Source: Drosophila pseudoobscura (taxonomy: Eukaryota > Arthropoda > Insecta > Diptera > Drosophilidae). From it: 64,000 nucleotides of DNA. The position numbers and the translations under genes were made by a program. How positions within the stretch are numbered: position 1 is the first letter of the stretch; every line of letters starts with the position of its first letter. Of the stretch, positions 1 through 13,194 are shown in pieces. The DNA lies in NCBI RefSeq assembly GCF_009870125.1, contig NC_046681.1, positions 12,227,001 through 12,291,000 on the forward strand, read 5' to 3'. The notes under the pieces are model-generated. The model made no database searches and had not been told where the DNA came from. It worked only from the letters and a program-made list of their open reading frames with translations.

Positions 1-3000
1 TATACGTCACTGGAAATTCGAGACCCGAGACTCGATAACAGGGCGCCCACAAAAGCCTCGATCGATGGACAATGGGACGGCTTTGTCCACAAACAGACCA
101 TGGATTTGTCTTGAGAAACGGTAGCTTCTCGATCAAATGAAATATTGCTACACAATATTCGAATATTCGTTGTGTCTCCAACATTTGTTTACCATTTTTA
201 CCATTTTTGTTTTAGTGTTTTTATGATGACGCTAATGAAAACGTCGATTGCATTGTTCGTTGAGGCTGTAAAACATGAATAAATAAATTTGAGACTCGTG
301 ACATTTGTAAAATGTTTTAGCGACTCAATAAACCCAATTTCACAGCCACTAGTGCCGAGTGCCAAACAGAGACCACCATCGTCACTATGCTCTGAACTGA
401 ACTGATCTGATCCATTTGTGTTCGAAATGATAATTGTCGGCTAATTGCGCCAAAGGCTCGGCAATCGAAGACGACAGCCCCCAGGACGGTGTCTTGGCGG
501 TTGTCTGGTTGGGTTTTTATTGCGGCTTTTTGTCGGTTCCGCATTTTTTGAGGCAGGCGCCCGCTGATTGACGGCGAAAATGTAACCGTCACAGGTTACA
601 TATGAGAAGTGAGAGAGACAGACAGGCAGTGACAGAGACAGGGCAGACAGGCAGACAGTGTCACAGTGGGACAGAAACAGGCTGGGCAGCTCCTCCGGAT
701 GTGAAGCCGTGAGGATGTTGACGTTTAACTGTGTCGCTAATTGGGCGATTTTATTTTTTGTTTCCCCTCGATCTGTCCATCCATCCATCTATCCATCCAC
801 TCAGTCTACCCAACTCCCTCCCAACCCTTTTGACAAATGACAATCAGCTAAGAGATATTGTCGTCTGATGGACAGAAGTCTGTCTGACTTCCTTTTCTCT
901 AGCGGCTAGCTGTAAAAGAAACTCTGGAAAAACGGTTCAATAGGAATTTAGGTCGGCATTAAACAGCACAAATTAATGTCGAAATGTATTAACCTCTCAT
1001 CGCAATGCTATTTTATCTCATTAAAATTCTTCATTAGGAAAATCATTGATATTGGATTCAAGGTGGTCAGGGGTTTCCTTTAGTCTCAAGAGATAGTTGA
1101 TAGTTATACCAGCTATAAAATATTTAGACTATAATATTCCAATGTCTGAAATCCAATCCATATCCCGATCTAGACCAACTCCCCCAAAGATCCCTGCCAT
1201 TCACTTCTCTCAACCGCTTGTGCAACGCTTAAGGAACTTCATTAAAGCATTTTAAGACAAATAGTCAACTAAATGATTTCCACAAATAACAAAAAGCTAA
1301 AAACCTTTTCCTTTCATTAAGCTAAAGACTCCTTTGGGCTCTCCAGCTCTCCTCTAGTCTGATTGACATGAAAATGCTTAAAGTTTACCTTAAAACAATG
1401 ATAGAAATGTGGCCTGGCCGCCTTCGGAGCTGGGGTCCATAACCCAGAGCTGGCCGGAGAGCACCTGCTGTGCTCTGCTTCGTAACACAAAATCTCGACT
1501 TCTGGGTAAAACATTTTTTAATAAATATTATAAAATGGGAGCTGCGACAAACTGAAGAAAAAACGCCAAGCAACAAAAATAGTTTACAAGAAAAACAATT
1601 AAACAAAAAAAAGAGAAAAAAACTAAACAAAGAAACGCAGCTAAAGACCCTAAAAAATGTCAACTGTTTTTGCCGCTGTCCGCCTTGGAAGCTGCCTGTC
1701 ACTGGAGTGGAGGCTCCTCTGGCGGTGACTCTGTTTCCAAGTTTGAATCAAAAGCCTCCCCAACCATTCCATCCAGCTATCCATAGGCTACACAGACCGA
1801 AACACAGACTCCAGAGTGCCTGACGGCGGTCCAGGCCTGTCATAAAACAATTAAGTTTAATTTTGTCACCGTGCCCGAGGTACCCCAGGCCCCAAGTGGT
1901 GTCCCAAGTAGCACCCATAGCAGCCAGTAGCAACAGCATCAGTCCGTATCCCCGTCTCTGAGCAATTAACGCATGTTTCATAGTGGTTATTGTCGTTGCT
2001 GCTTAGGTAATTGTCCACCTGTTGCCGCCTTTTGTGACAGGAGATGACAATGGATGGACGGACGGACGACACAGACAAAAGAGGCCCATAAATGCCGTGC
2101 TCTGGATGCACCAATGTTTTCCATATCAAATGAAAATTAACTATAGGATTTTACATTTCTTAAAAGTCTTTCAGAAAAAAATCGATGGCACTATCTAAAG
2201 AACACTCTGGAAATATCGTCTTCAAACAAGAAATCTTTAATTGGAATTCAAGGTATTTTATTTGATTTATCAAAGACGTTATTAAGGGTCTCCACTGACA
2301 AGAAAAATCATTGAAAATCAAGCTACTTCCTGTCTTAAGATCTAAATGCACTTTAATCTATAATTGTTCATACAACTCCATTGAAGATCTTCCCTCTTAA
2401 CTAACTTCTCTCAACAAATATGCTTGGTACCTTATTAAAGATCCTTCAATTGGCACCCATTAAGTAGACACTTCCAGTTAATTTTGGTTTGTGCTAACAT
2501 TTAACATACTACAGACCAAGATTGTTCAGTGCTTCCATTCCCAGGGGAGACGATACACAATAGATCTTAGGTACTAAAGACAGCCTATCTACAGCCGCAA
2601 CTCCCATCTTGTGGTTTTTATGATCCTTTTTTAGTTGTGTGTTTTTTTCTTTTTATCATTTGTTGATAATAATTATGGTCATTTGTGATAATTGTGGGCT
2701 ATTGTGTCATGTCGTCTCTCGGAGGAGACTCGGGTCCGACTTGAGGTTTATTTCTTTGTATTTTCCACCTATTTTTTATGCTTCTGTCTTTACTCGCACT
2801 TTAGTAATAATTGTCATTAAGATAATTAGCTACTTGGTATGTGGCTTGGCCGTCGGCCGGCTGTAGTTTTCAGTTTATTAAATGAAAAGCTATGACAAAA
2901 CACGGACCAGCAACGCTCCACGGATTTACGATGCCAGATTAGACAGCGTTTAGGCTGAGAAAAAGTGAAAATCCTTTTCGGAAAATGTCGTTAAAAGGTG

Positions 3001-6000
3001 ACCGACCACCAACCTACCGCCGTTTACCCATGGATCGTTAAAAAAAGAAAGGCCCAACGAATTTTGTGAATGAAAATACTTGTCTTTAATTGTGTGAAAA
3101 TTGAGGGGATCGCATCGCTCACATCAGTCACTCTCGATAATACTGAGAATTGCCAAAATGGAGACTACAAAGACTTCCTGATGGATGGCAATTCGAAAGC
3201 AATAAATCGCCTTCGAAATGCTCGTTCATCTTATCGCGATGGAGTGACCGCCACCCAAATAGTTTCCACAAAGAACTCTCATAATTAAATTATGCAAATT
3301 TCGCACTCTCCGTTCGTCGGCCTCATCAAAGCCTCCACACCACCATAAGCCACCAAATCAAGTAAAGTCAAGTCAGGCTTATTTTTTTGGCTAGTGGATC
3401 ACTGCTTTTGGGCGTTTCCCCCTTCGCGGGGGAGAGAATGGGAGGGGGAGAGCGAGAGACTTGTTAACCTGTCACATCGTTAAAGTTTTGATTGATTTTG
3501 CTCAGGAAGCCAAAAACATCTGCGCAGTCGCCGCCCCAAGATCTTAATGAGAGAATAATGTAGCGCATTTAAATGTGTGGCTGCGACCATTAAAGCTTGC
3601 CGCGAAAAAATGTTTGCTTGTGGTGTTAGGTTGTTTGAACAGACATCATACACTGAGGGAAATTTCTTGGGTGAATGTATTTTGAAATGTAGGGAAATGT
3701 TTTGGGGTTACATCAAGAGGGGAAACTCGAAACGAACACGAACCGTACAACTATATCCTCCATATTGAGTGGTCATTTACAGCGAAAAAAGTATAGAATA
3801 AAAATAAAATATTTGTACAAAATTTATCTCTTATACTATATTTAGTGCCTCGACTCAGAGCCAGGTATTTGGGATCTCCTTTCCTGCTTCACACCCATTT
3901 CTCTAACCAATTTTCTCCAAGTGTTTCCTAGCTCTTTTATCTATTCACAAATTTGTAGTTAATCGCTCATTTTCTAACACACAACCAACAAAAGCAACAG
4001 CCCCAACCACAGACGACAGTGGACAACCCGATTGCGTTGGCGACAACTTTGCATACCCCTTGGATCTTGGTTGTGTTTGTCCGTAGATTTATTACAATGC
4101 TCCACACAATTTCTCAATAAGCAGATCAGCTCGATGGCCATCTCGCTTCCACTGGCCAGTCGATGAATAGCGGTATCTCTATAGCACACCCTCAGCGATT
4201 CCAATGAAATGTGTTTTCGAATAAAAATGGTCCATGCGATGCGATCGAATTTAAATTGAAAAATTTGATTTTAATTCCTGCATGTGAAATGTGTTTTCAT
4301 TAACATAATTAACGTCGAATTAAATGTTTAGTTCTCTCGGCCTGTCTGTGTGTCTGTCTCTTTCTATGGACTCTCTTTCTCAGTCTACTTGTTGGGATTT
4401 CATTTGAATTGTTGTAAAAATAAAATAAATTACATTTTACAGCAAAGAAAGTTCTCTTAAAATGGGTCTTTCCAAGACGTTTGACAGCTATCCGTCAGTC
4501 CATTAAATTTGGGTTTCGTGTTGTTTGTGTGAAGAGGAGTATTACTCTTTTTTTTAGGATTCATTAAAAGTCAAACGATCTCCGGCGTGTTTGTTTCTAC
4601 ACTGTTTTTGGAGTCCAGTCCCACTACTATCTGGGGGGTCTGTGGGGGGGACTTGAGAGTGGTGGCTCTTGATTTATGCTTGTGGCTCATTTATATTGAA
4701 ATTTGATATATTCGAGCACACGCGGTTCATTTTGCAAACGCCGCTCCGCTCCGAGTCTTTTTGTTGTATTTTATATCCGAGTTAATTGAAATGATTGTGA
4801 TCTACAACATCGCCTGGCCATACTCCACAGATACATAAAAGTATATATGTATGTATGTACCTTTTGTATCTGTATATAGGCGTGCATATATAATTTATGA
4901 ATATCGCTTTGTCCGCTCTCCACTCTCCTTTGTCTTTGTCTCGTTTTCAGCAAACTTTTATTCCAGTCCATATAATTTATATCTGGGAAGACAATAGTAT
5001 AACACCTCCTAAACGCCTGTTGTTAACAGAGCAGAGGTATCTTTTGGGGCTTTGTTTTATTGCCAAGGCCTGACGGCTACATAAATGTTGTAAGGCGTCT
5101 CTCTGAATCGATGGGAAATTCAGCGTGGGCGTCCATTTGGAATTTGCATGGGGATTTGGGAGAGATTTTACGTCTGTGGTTTGAAGTGGAGTTCTTCAAA
5201 TTGAGCCATTAAGTAGGGCTTAGGATGGAAACTGACATGCAACTGCGAGGGATTGGGTGTCTAGCGATTTAGTGTCTGGAATGAAAGAGAAAGGTTGGGA
5301 TATTGAGAGATGGAGAGTATAGAACTGTAAAGTGGAACAAATTTAAATTGTAAATTATAGGTATATTTATAGATAGTTTTCCAATTATTTAGGGTTCAAG
5401 GAGCGAAAGTTTATAGGTAAAAAAATACTGAAAATACCAAAAGTATTAAATCAGAATGAGTGCTGAAACAAAAGAGTTTTTTACGGATACGCCTTGCTTT
5501 CCGTCTTTAAGCACTCTATGAGAATATATTTAGCATACATATTAAGGTATTTTCAAAATATATAATTTATTTAGATTATTGAACCCTCTATATTTAATGA
5601 ATCTTGCCTCTACAGATTATATATCTCTCTGTGTTTCAAATTCCACTTAAAGACACCAACACCACCCATGCCAAAATCTTTGCCTCACTTTATTTCAACC
5701 TTGAGCAATCCGAAACCCCAAAAAGAGCGCTTAATCTTTGTGCTAAAGTCTCTCTGGACCCCCATGACACACACAATAAACTTTGCAAATCAACACATTT
5801 GTCAAGCTACACATAACACAACGCACAAAAGAGGGTCCAAAGACCCAAGACTACGGACCAACCTAAAACCGAAACCGGGATCCGACCGACTAAGGCAATT
5901 AAACGGAATCCGAAAGGAGAACAACCAAATCAGTGGGTAAGGAGTGGGGAGTGGGGGCAGCAAAGATGATCACCCGCTGACAGAAAATCACTTGGCAACG

Positions 6001-8896
6001 CGGCTGATCATTAACCGATAACACATGACATTAAAGAGGTTCGGTTCACAAAGAAGTTTTAAACGCACACAAAATAAGATAAATACCGACCACCCCAAGA
6101 GGAGGCACCGAACGAACCAAAGGAGTGGGGAGTCTCTGAACCCGCCAGAAACGAGCGGAAAATTAATAGTGTGAACAAAGAAGAAGAACGGAGAGGAAGA
6201 GGCAGAGGCAGATCGCCAGATCAGAAGAGAGAGAGAGAGAGCGAGAAGTAAGGTACATCTGAACATCTGAGATAGGTATCAGCTTACATTGGAGCCAGGC
6301 AGGCCCCAAGCCTAAGACGACGACGGCGACAAGGAGTTGGAAATTTGTCAAAATGTCAACGGGTGAAACAGTTTTTGAACAGTTGAAACGGTTGGCACTG
6401 GCTCCAAAACGGGGAGGGGAAGGAACGACGGGAATGCCTTGGGATGCCACAAGATGGGGCAACCACGTAGCTTTTGTAAAACAAACCATTAGCAGCTAAT
6501 AAACATTAGTCATGCGACAAAACGAACTCTCAGAGAGTCGCTGGGAGCTGGGAGCTCTCTATAGGAAGATCACTGCTCTCGATGATTTAGTGAGTGTAAT
6601 TAAAACTTAAAGTTTCCTTCGCTTCGTTTATATGTAAATGATCTTGCGGAATTCCACGAAGAGCAAACCGACCCGAAAACGAATAAGAAAAAAGAGTTTT
6701 TCAACTAAGGTTGAACAAGTTTTTGGTGTCTTTTGGTGTTCTCCTCTGGGGTTCATATATTTATACTCGTATAATTATAATGAATGGCCTGCTTAATCGA
6801 AATTTATGCGTATCGAGGGGTTAACCTAACCATAACAGCGCGTGTTGACAGTCCGAGTACTATCAATCTCTTGGGCGAGGATCGGTAGTCTGCTTGCCAC
6901 TGTTCTGGCTTGTCGTTGGGGGGCTCTGTTCTCTCCTGATAATATCTTTTTGTAAGTGATCGCCGACAAATCGTGTACAAGATTATACCGGCTAGAACAT
7001 TAGAAACTCGATTCAGTAATTGGCAATTAAGCGTAGAATCCTTCTGAGTCACAGCCACTCCAAAACCGAAACCATTCCATGTAGCTGTAAATGTATACCA
7101 CTTCATTTGTTTCGGGCTCAGTTCATTCGCTTCCTTGAAGATCTCTCTGCCCAGAGCTCTGGGCTGTTTGTATGTGTCACCATCTCATCTTTGCGAATCC
7201 TCGAAGTCGGATCCGCTCCTTGGTTTTCTTTCCCCACTGCACTGCACTGCACTCCCTTGTTATTTATGGGATTTCCATCCAGGCACAAATCACCCTGAGC
7301 ATTTTGTTTTGCACATTTTTATGGTCGCTACTGATGCTATGCATGACCATCGAATCGCAAGGAATCCTGTTGGTCTGGAACCGGATTTGATGGAGCGGCT
7401 TATAGGCGAGAGTTTATAGGAAGTTGGTCTAGTTTGTGGGTGTTCGAGTCTGATGAGAAATGGGTGGCAAGTCGGTACGGAAGGTGTACGAGTATTATTC
7501 ATGTGATAGACGAGGCAACATTGTGTGAAGCGAAAGTGAAGAGCATTCTTGGGGTATATCAGTATCTTAGAAAAATTTACATGGCATATGATGTTTTGAA
7601 ATCAATTAACAGAAATACCATTTTTTTAGATTATCCTAGTATTTGGCTGAGTGCTAAGAAGTTCTTTGAGCTTTTGCTCAACCCTATTCCCCTTTCAACT
7701 TTTGTGGCAGGTGTATTACCATGAAGGACCATGTCAATGTTCGCAATATATCTTAAGATCTGATGATAGTCATACAGTTCACAGCTGCTACAAATATTTA
7801 ACAACTCGACTAGCCATCGTCTAGCTCGTTTAGGATAATTTATAGGGTACGTATCTACTTTTGAAGGTTTGAGGTCGAGAAATGAAGACATGCCATGGTA
7901 TCTTCAGTTTCAGCATACCTTTATCGATTTTGTATCTCCACTTATTCCATTCCACTTGACTCCACTAACTAGTTATAGTTGTAACTGTCGTTATTCTGTG
8001 AGTAAAACTATGACTATTTAACTTTTTATGACTTTCTCAGCCTACTCCAAACCTCAACAGTAGCTCCTTTACATATTACTCCACCGAATCCCCGCATTCC
8101 AACTGATTATGTCATCTAGCCTGCAGTCCCAGCTCCTTCCCACACTCTTGAAGGCACACACGACTGTCCGAGTCTGTCCGAGAGGGAGAAAGAGAGATGA
8201 TCGCACCGAATGCGAATGCTCATAACCGTAAGATTCACACATGCCTTTTGGGATGGAGGAAGAGGCAGTCGAGGATGTGGATGTGGATGTGGCTGTGGAT
8301 GAGGAACAAGAGAAATACATTTTGAAAATTTAACGATGCGCACATTTTATTACCGCAATTAATTACAAAAACAACGCGGCCAAAAAGAAATCTTAGTCAC
8401 TTTATCTGCGATGCCAGCAGGGATGATCCCACAGAAAAAAAGAAAGACAGAATAGCAGAGAGAGAGAGAGTACTCTAGAGGGAACAAGAACAGAGGAAAG
8501 AGAGACAGAGCGATCGTAGGGCAGCGATAAGCCTTATGATAGATGTGACTAGTAAAATGCTACTACCAAATGGTTCTGGAGATTGCAGCGCTCTCGTAAT
8601 TGGAGGCGCGACAGTTTGTCTCAGCAGTCAAACTTGGTTAATTGGAGAGCCAGAGCCCCAGAGAGAGAGAGACCCAGAGCGAGGCCTGGTTGGAAAACCT
8701 GTTTCTCGACCAATTAAACGCCAGAGAGCCAGAGGCTGGCGGAGAGAGACAGAGCCTTGTGTTTAGACCTGGCCCAGAGACGTTGAGGTCTGCTGTTGGC
8801 GCTGATCCCAAGACATTTCGTGTTCCGACGCGCACCGCGACAGTTCCCACTCTGGAGCGACTTCCCAGTCCAGTAACCGGAGCGATCCCGAAGTCT
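1..8896. other. Upstream non-coding region
   Basis: No convincing gene is seen here. Open frames are short, many begin at non-ATG codons, and none shows a known domain. The DNA is AT-rich with simple-sequence patches: CAGACAGG-type repeats near 605-660, a CATC-rich run near 776-800, TATG steps near 4845-4858, and GA runs near 6226-6245 and 8456-8470. The octamer TACTCGTA (or its complement) occurs at 6764-6771 and 7487-7494. The last few hundred bases probably include the 5' leader or promoter of the zinc-finger gene. The region from 8642 on is open in the same frame as that gene, but only from a TTG codon. Confidence 0.6.
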
Positions 8897-8926
8897 ATGA
8901 GCGAATCTGTAGTGCGGAGCAGGAGA

Positions 8927-11900
8927 ATGGGTTTCAAGCACGCCATGTTGCAGCGCAGTTACGAGATGTCGCCCTCGCCAGCGCGCACTTCACCCACAAA
9001 TGCCAACAGCACCACCAGCAGCTCCACCAATAGCACCACCAATGAGTGTCCCCCAGCGGTGGCCCAGGCTCCGGCCCAAGTAACGGACTTTAGCATCAGT
9101 CGGATATTGGGCAAGGAGAGGAGATCATCTCCGACAGATGCCACAGCCAACATTCTCGATCTCTCCAAAAGTGGAAGCATCAGCACCAGCCACAGCACCC
9201 AACCCCAAGGAGCCCCCCAAGTCCCGCCCACGATTGCAGCCTCTCCTTCATATATGGGCTACTCCATGCTGCCTCCGGATCTGGTGGCTATGGCAAATGC
9301 CACCAAATTCTATGCCCAGTTCTTTCCACATTTGCTGCCCGCCTATGCCGCTGCAGCGGCGGCTGCCGGTCTCAGCACTCCACCCACGTCACCCTACCAG
9401 CAACAGCAGCTGCAGCAGCACCATCATCAACAGCAGAAGCGATACTTTGCACCCTATGTGATCAATGGACAGGCCCCACAGCAGCAGCAACATCCCAATC
9501 TAATCCGTCCAAAAGCCACAGCCACCGCCTGCACACGTCCGGACTGTCTCGAATGCCTGGACTACTACCAAAAGCTACAGGCAGGCTACAAGTCCACGCC
9601 TCTGATATCGCCCGCTGCCTCGTCCGTGAGCAGTTCGAGTAGCTCCGCCATGCGACCAGTTAGGGATCTGGTCAACAGCACCAGCATCTCGCTGACCACC
9701 GTCACCAATTTCAGTATGAACACGGCCCAAACAGCCGCCGGACTGATGCCAAAGATGGATGGACTACTGCCCAATGCCGTCGGCATGGGAAGCAATATCA
9801 GCTCCAGCCGCAGCAGCTCAATCAATCCCATCAATCCATATAATCCCACTGCCGCCGAGGAGATCAGTTATAAGTGCAGGATATGCGAGAAGGTCTTTGG
9901 ATGCTCCGAGACTCTACAGGTGAGTTTCGAGAAATGAGAAGGGATACAATGTTTACAAGGAACTTTAAAGAGATAACTAATAGATATAGAACTGACTCAG
10001 AACTAAATTCTAGAATGGAAGTCCTTGTGATTAGACTTTTCATATGAGTTTTTGATAACGAGCAGCTTAGAAATTTCAGAGGATTTTTAAAAGGCCTTCA
10101 ACCCAGAATCTTTAAATAAAAACTAAGTGACGAATTTAAAAGTGTTTCACAAACAATTCTTTATGTTTAAAAATGTAAAAACTGATACAAAATGGCTGTT
10201 CCAATAATCTTCATGAGATGTGTTCTGTTTCGAAAATCTTGGCTATTTTTGTTTTTCTAAATTCTTGCTTTAATATAACATATTAAAGAACACAAACTTT
10301 ATATCATTCCTGACACGTTTTCAAACCACTGAAGCCTTCAAACAGATTAGAGAAAATGAAAACCCGCTGAACCATCTTAGGTTTAAATGATCTTAGACTT
10401 GAGAGATTCCTTTGAATTATGGGTATAATATTTAATCCGTAGATAGTTCCTGACACGTTTTCGAAACACTAAAGCTTCCAAAGTTCTATGTTAGAGCTAA
10501 ATTAAAGAAAGTCCAAGCCCGATTAATAATCTTAGGTTTTGGTGATCTTAAACTTATTCAATAGTATAGGTATCCATCTGCAAATAGCCATCCTATGTAC
10601 GAATCTACAATTCTTGGGGATATATTTTTGTACAGTAATTCAACTCCATCATGTTGTTAAAGACTTGTCTGGCATTAAACCCCCCTCAAGATCATTATAA
10701 GATTCCATCAAAAGCTACAAAATCTGTATCGCCTGAACAGCAATAACCTTTCATATGGCCATAACTCAAATAAGATATTGTTCACCCAATCCTCACTGTC
10801 AAAAGATCCTCCAAAAACAAGTTTCTCCACAAACTAAAAGATCAGCAAAATAGGGCGGGGCTTCGGCCAGTAAAGAGGAGGGGGCGGAGTCAACGAACCA
10901 AAAGAAAGGGAGAGAAAAGATAAGACGAGAGAGAAGAAAAGAGCAGAGCAGAGAGAAGAGAAGAGAGCCGATCGGCTGCCTTATGCAAATCTCGATAAGG
11001 CCAACACGAAATGGTCAAAATGGAGGCAGCCCGAAAACAGAAGCGAACAAAGCGAGAACTGGTTTTACGCATGGGTGCAGGGCAGATACAGATACATTAG
11101 AAACAGCAAGAGAGAGAGGGAGACAAGCAGTCTACGAAAGAGATAACGAGACCCCTACAAAATGGCCAAAAACATTGAACGATATTTCTCTCCCTTTCAG
11201 GCGCACGAGAAGACACACAAATCGCCACGTTACGAGTGCTCCGATTGCGGCAAGGGATTCTCCCAGCTGCGGAATTACAAGTACCACCTGTCCGTACATC
11301 GCGGCACCAAGGAGTTTGCGGCCGAGTGCCCCGAATGTGGCAAGACCTTCAACGACAAGGGCTACCTCAGCAGTCACATGAAGATCCATCGGAATCGGAA
11401 GGAGTACGAGTGCCCCTACTGCCCCAAGTCGTTCAACCAGCGTGTCGCCTTCAATATGCATGTACGCATCCATACGGGCGTCAAGCCGCACAAGTGTTCC
11501 GAATGTGGCAAGCGTTTCTCTCGGAAGATGCTCCTCAAGCAGCACATGCGCACCCACAGCGGCGAGAAGCCCTATCAGTGTTCTGTTTGCGGCAAGTCCT
11601 TTGCTGATCGCAGCAACATGACCCTGCACCATCGTCTACACTCCGGAATCAAGCCATTCAGCTGTCCGCTCTGCCCCAAGGCTTTCACGAAGAAACATCA
11701 CCTGAAGACGCATCTCAACTACCACACGGGCTGCAAGCCCTACGTCTGTCTGCATCCCAACTGCAATCAGGCCTTCACACAGTCCAGCAATATGCGCACC
11801 CATGCCAAGAAGTGTCAGTATCGACCATTGGACTCTACGCCCTCGTCATATCCAGTGCCCGGAAAGGCTCAGCCCCAGGGGCAGATGCAGATGCAGGTTC

Positions 11901-12004
11901 CCACCAGCCTGGCTCTGGCCATGGCGTCAGCTCCAACGTTTGCCATGCCACCACCGCCGCCACCAGCACAGCAATCCCTGCTAAGCAATCTAAGAACATA
12001 CTGA
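8927..12004 (+). CDS. C2H2 zinc-finger transcription factor (8 fingers, eh1 repressor motif)
   Basis: The gene has two exons, 8927-9919 and 11201-12004, joined in phase 0. The donor follows CTACAG at 9920 and the acceptor ends CCCTTTCAG at 11200. The intron falls inside finger 1, whose second half is supplied by exon 2, which confirms the join. The product is about 598 residues. I chose the ATG at 8927 (A at -3, G at +4); an in-frame ATG at 8897 would add 10 residues. The open frame continues upstream only to a TTG after a stop. The N-terminal half is low complexity (Ser/Thr, Ala and Gln/His runs). It holds an eh1-like motif, FSISRILG (residues about 55-62), the known Groucho-binding type, and LDLSK, which resembles a CtBP site without its proline. 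Seven standard C2H2 fingers follow, then an eighth of C2HC form ending HAKKC. Linkers such as SGEKPY are Kruppel-type. It is probably a nuclear, sequence-specific repressor. I do not recognise the orthologue. Confidence 0.9.
9920..11200 (+). other. Intron of the zinc-finger gene
   Basis: This is a 1281-bp GT-AG intron in phase 0, much longer than the 58-70 bp introns of stc. It contains an old tandem duplication (10307-10401 and 10447-10555) and a purine-rich stretch of GAGAA/AAGAG near 10890-10975. The purine-rich part may be a GAGA-type regulatory patch. No nested gene is evident. Confidence 0.85.
10307..10555. repeat. Diverged tandem duplication inside the intron
   Basis: Two copies offset by 140 bp share the block TTCCTGACACGTTTTC, then AAGC-TTCAAA-like sequence, a run of AAAA-CCCG, and ATCTTAGGTTT followed by GATCTTA. 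The copies start at 10307 and 10447 and differ by many substitutions and small indels, so the duplication is not recent. Confidence 0.75.
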
Positions 12005-12455
12005 GCCGATTAGTAGGAGAAGGAGCAGGATGTATCAACCAAAATTGTAACATATATTACAGTCCCTGTTTTGTTGTTGTTAATATCAGAGATTAATTTC
12101 ACAAGAAAGTTAGTTCTTGAACCCCTCATAGACTAATCAAAATCTAGAAATGGTAGATCCCTCTTAAGCTTTGCTTTATTTAATGTTCTAGTAACCTTAA
12201 GAATTTGTTTTTAAGTTTCATTCAAACTAAGCATTCTTATAGAATAATATCAATCTAGATTTTCATTGCCCTTGCCTTTGTGATGTACGTGTGTACGTTC
12301 AGTAAAAAAGAACAGATCGAAAGAGAATATTGAAGGAATAATACACTGAAAGAGAGCTTTATTCAAGACTTAATATACAGGTTCGTAGAAGATTAAGAAC
12401 AAAGATTTATGCCACATTTAAAAAAAAAACTTACTTTAAAGATAGCCACAAAATA
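12005..12455. other. Spacer between zinc-finger gene and V-ATPase gene
   Basis: This is 451 bp of AT-rich DNA that must hold the 3' UTR of the zinc-finger gene and the promoter and leader of the proteolipid gene. I see no clear AATAAA. A run of nine A precedes the leader near 12421-12429. Confidence 0.6.
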
Positions 12456-13004
12456 ATGGCTTCACCAAGTTCCAACCTAGGACTACTTCTGGCTCCACTG
12501 AAGTTGCACAATAGTCTCGAGACTTGTCGCAACTTGGAGCGGTATCCACCCTATGGGCCATTCTATGGGATAATGGGCGTAGTGTCGGCAATAGTATTGT
12601 CCTCGTTTGGGGCTGCCTATGGCACCGCTGTGTCCGGAACGGGCATAGCCGCCACGGCAGTGATGCGTCCCGAGTTGATCATGAAGTCGATCATTCCCGT
12701 AGTGATGGCCGGAATTATAGCCATCTATGGACTGGTGGTGGCCGTGCTGATCGCTGGTGTTTTGGATACTAGCAATACGTATTCGCTGGCCAAAGGATAC
12801 GTCCACCTGGCAGCGGGACTATCCGTAGGAATGACTGGACTGGCCGCCGGATATGCTGTTGGTATTGTTGGCGATGAGGGTGTGCGACACACTGCTCTGC
12901 AGCCGCGTCTCTTCGTTGGGATGATTCTAATTTTGATATTCGCTGAGGTACTGGGACTGTATGGACTTATCCTCGGCATCTACATGTATACGGTGGATGT
13001 TTAA
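12456..13004 (+). CDS. V-ATPase 16-kDa proteolipid (c subunit) paralogue, intronless
   Basis: The gene encodes 182 residues from an ATG at 12456 with AAT before it. It belongs to the V-ATPase c-subunit family, which forms the rotating membrane ring that carries protons across endomembranes. Four hydrophobic segments are visible, with family signatures [46 protein letters not shown] and [20 protein letters not shown]. The proton-carrying glutamate in the last helix is present (IFAEVLG, about residue 164). The N terminus before YGPF is about 20 residues longer than in a typical c subunit and the C terminus ends YTVDV. Lack of introns and divergence in the first helix and the first loop point to one of the secondary Drosophila Vha16 paralogues (Vha16-5 is my best guess), not the housekeeping gene. 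Tissue-limited, often male-germline, use would fit but is inferred. Confidence 0.92.
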   Translation: MASPSSNLGLLLAPLKLHNSLETCRNLERYPPYGPFYGIMGVVSAIVLSSFGAAYGTAVSGTGIAATAVMRPELIMKSIIPVVMAGIIAIYGLVVAVLIAGVLDTSNTYSLAKGYVHLAAGLSVGMTGLAAGYAVGIVGDEGVRHTALQPRLFVGMILILIFAEVLGLYGLILGIYMYTVDV

Positions 13005-13188
13005 TGCCCCGAAACAAATTTGAAAGTTAACGTGCTGTCTCAAAACTAAAAACAGTTCTTGTTCAAAAAATCTGGCAGCTGTTTACCTAATACACACACA
13101 CACGCGGTGGCAGCCTCATAAATAATTTTCTGCAGTTGAAACTTGGCACAAATTACTCAATAACATTGTCACACTCGATTAAAATGCA

Positions 13189-13194
13189 AATAAA
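13189..13194 (+). terminator. Poly(A) signal of the V-ATPase proteolipid gene
   Basis: A canonical AATAAA lies 185 bp after the stop codon. It is the first such hexamer downstream of the gene that I found. Confidence 0.5.

Noticed and set aside
8642..8896. N-terminal extension of the zinc-finger protein (85 residues)
   Set aside because: The frame starts at TTG, not ATG, directly after a stop. The sequence is GAGA-rich leader-like DNA. The first ATG codons are at 8897 and 8927.
11132..11632. 166-codon frame antisense to the zinc-finger exon
   Set aside because: It is a mirror of the repeated finger codons on the other strand, a usual shadow.
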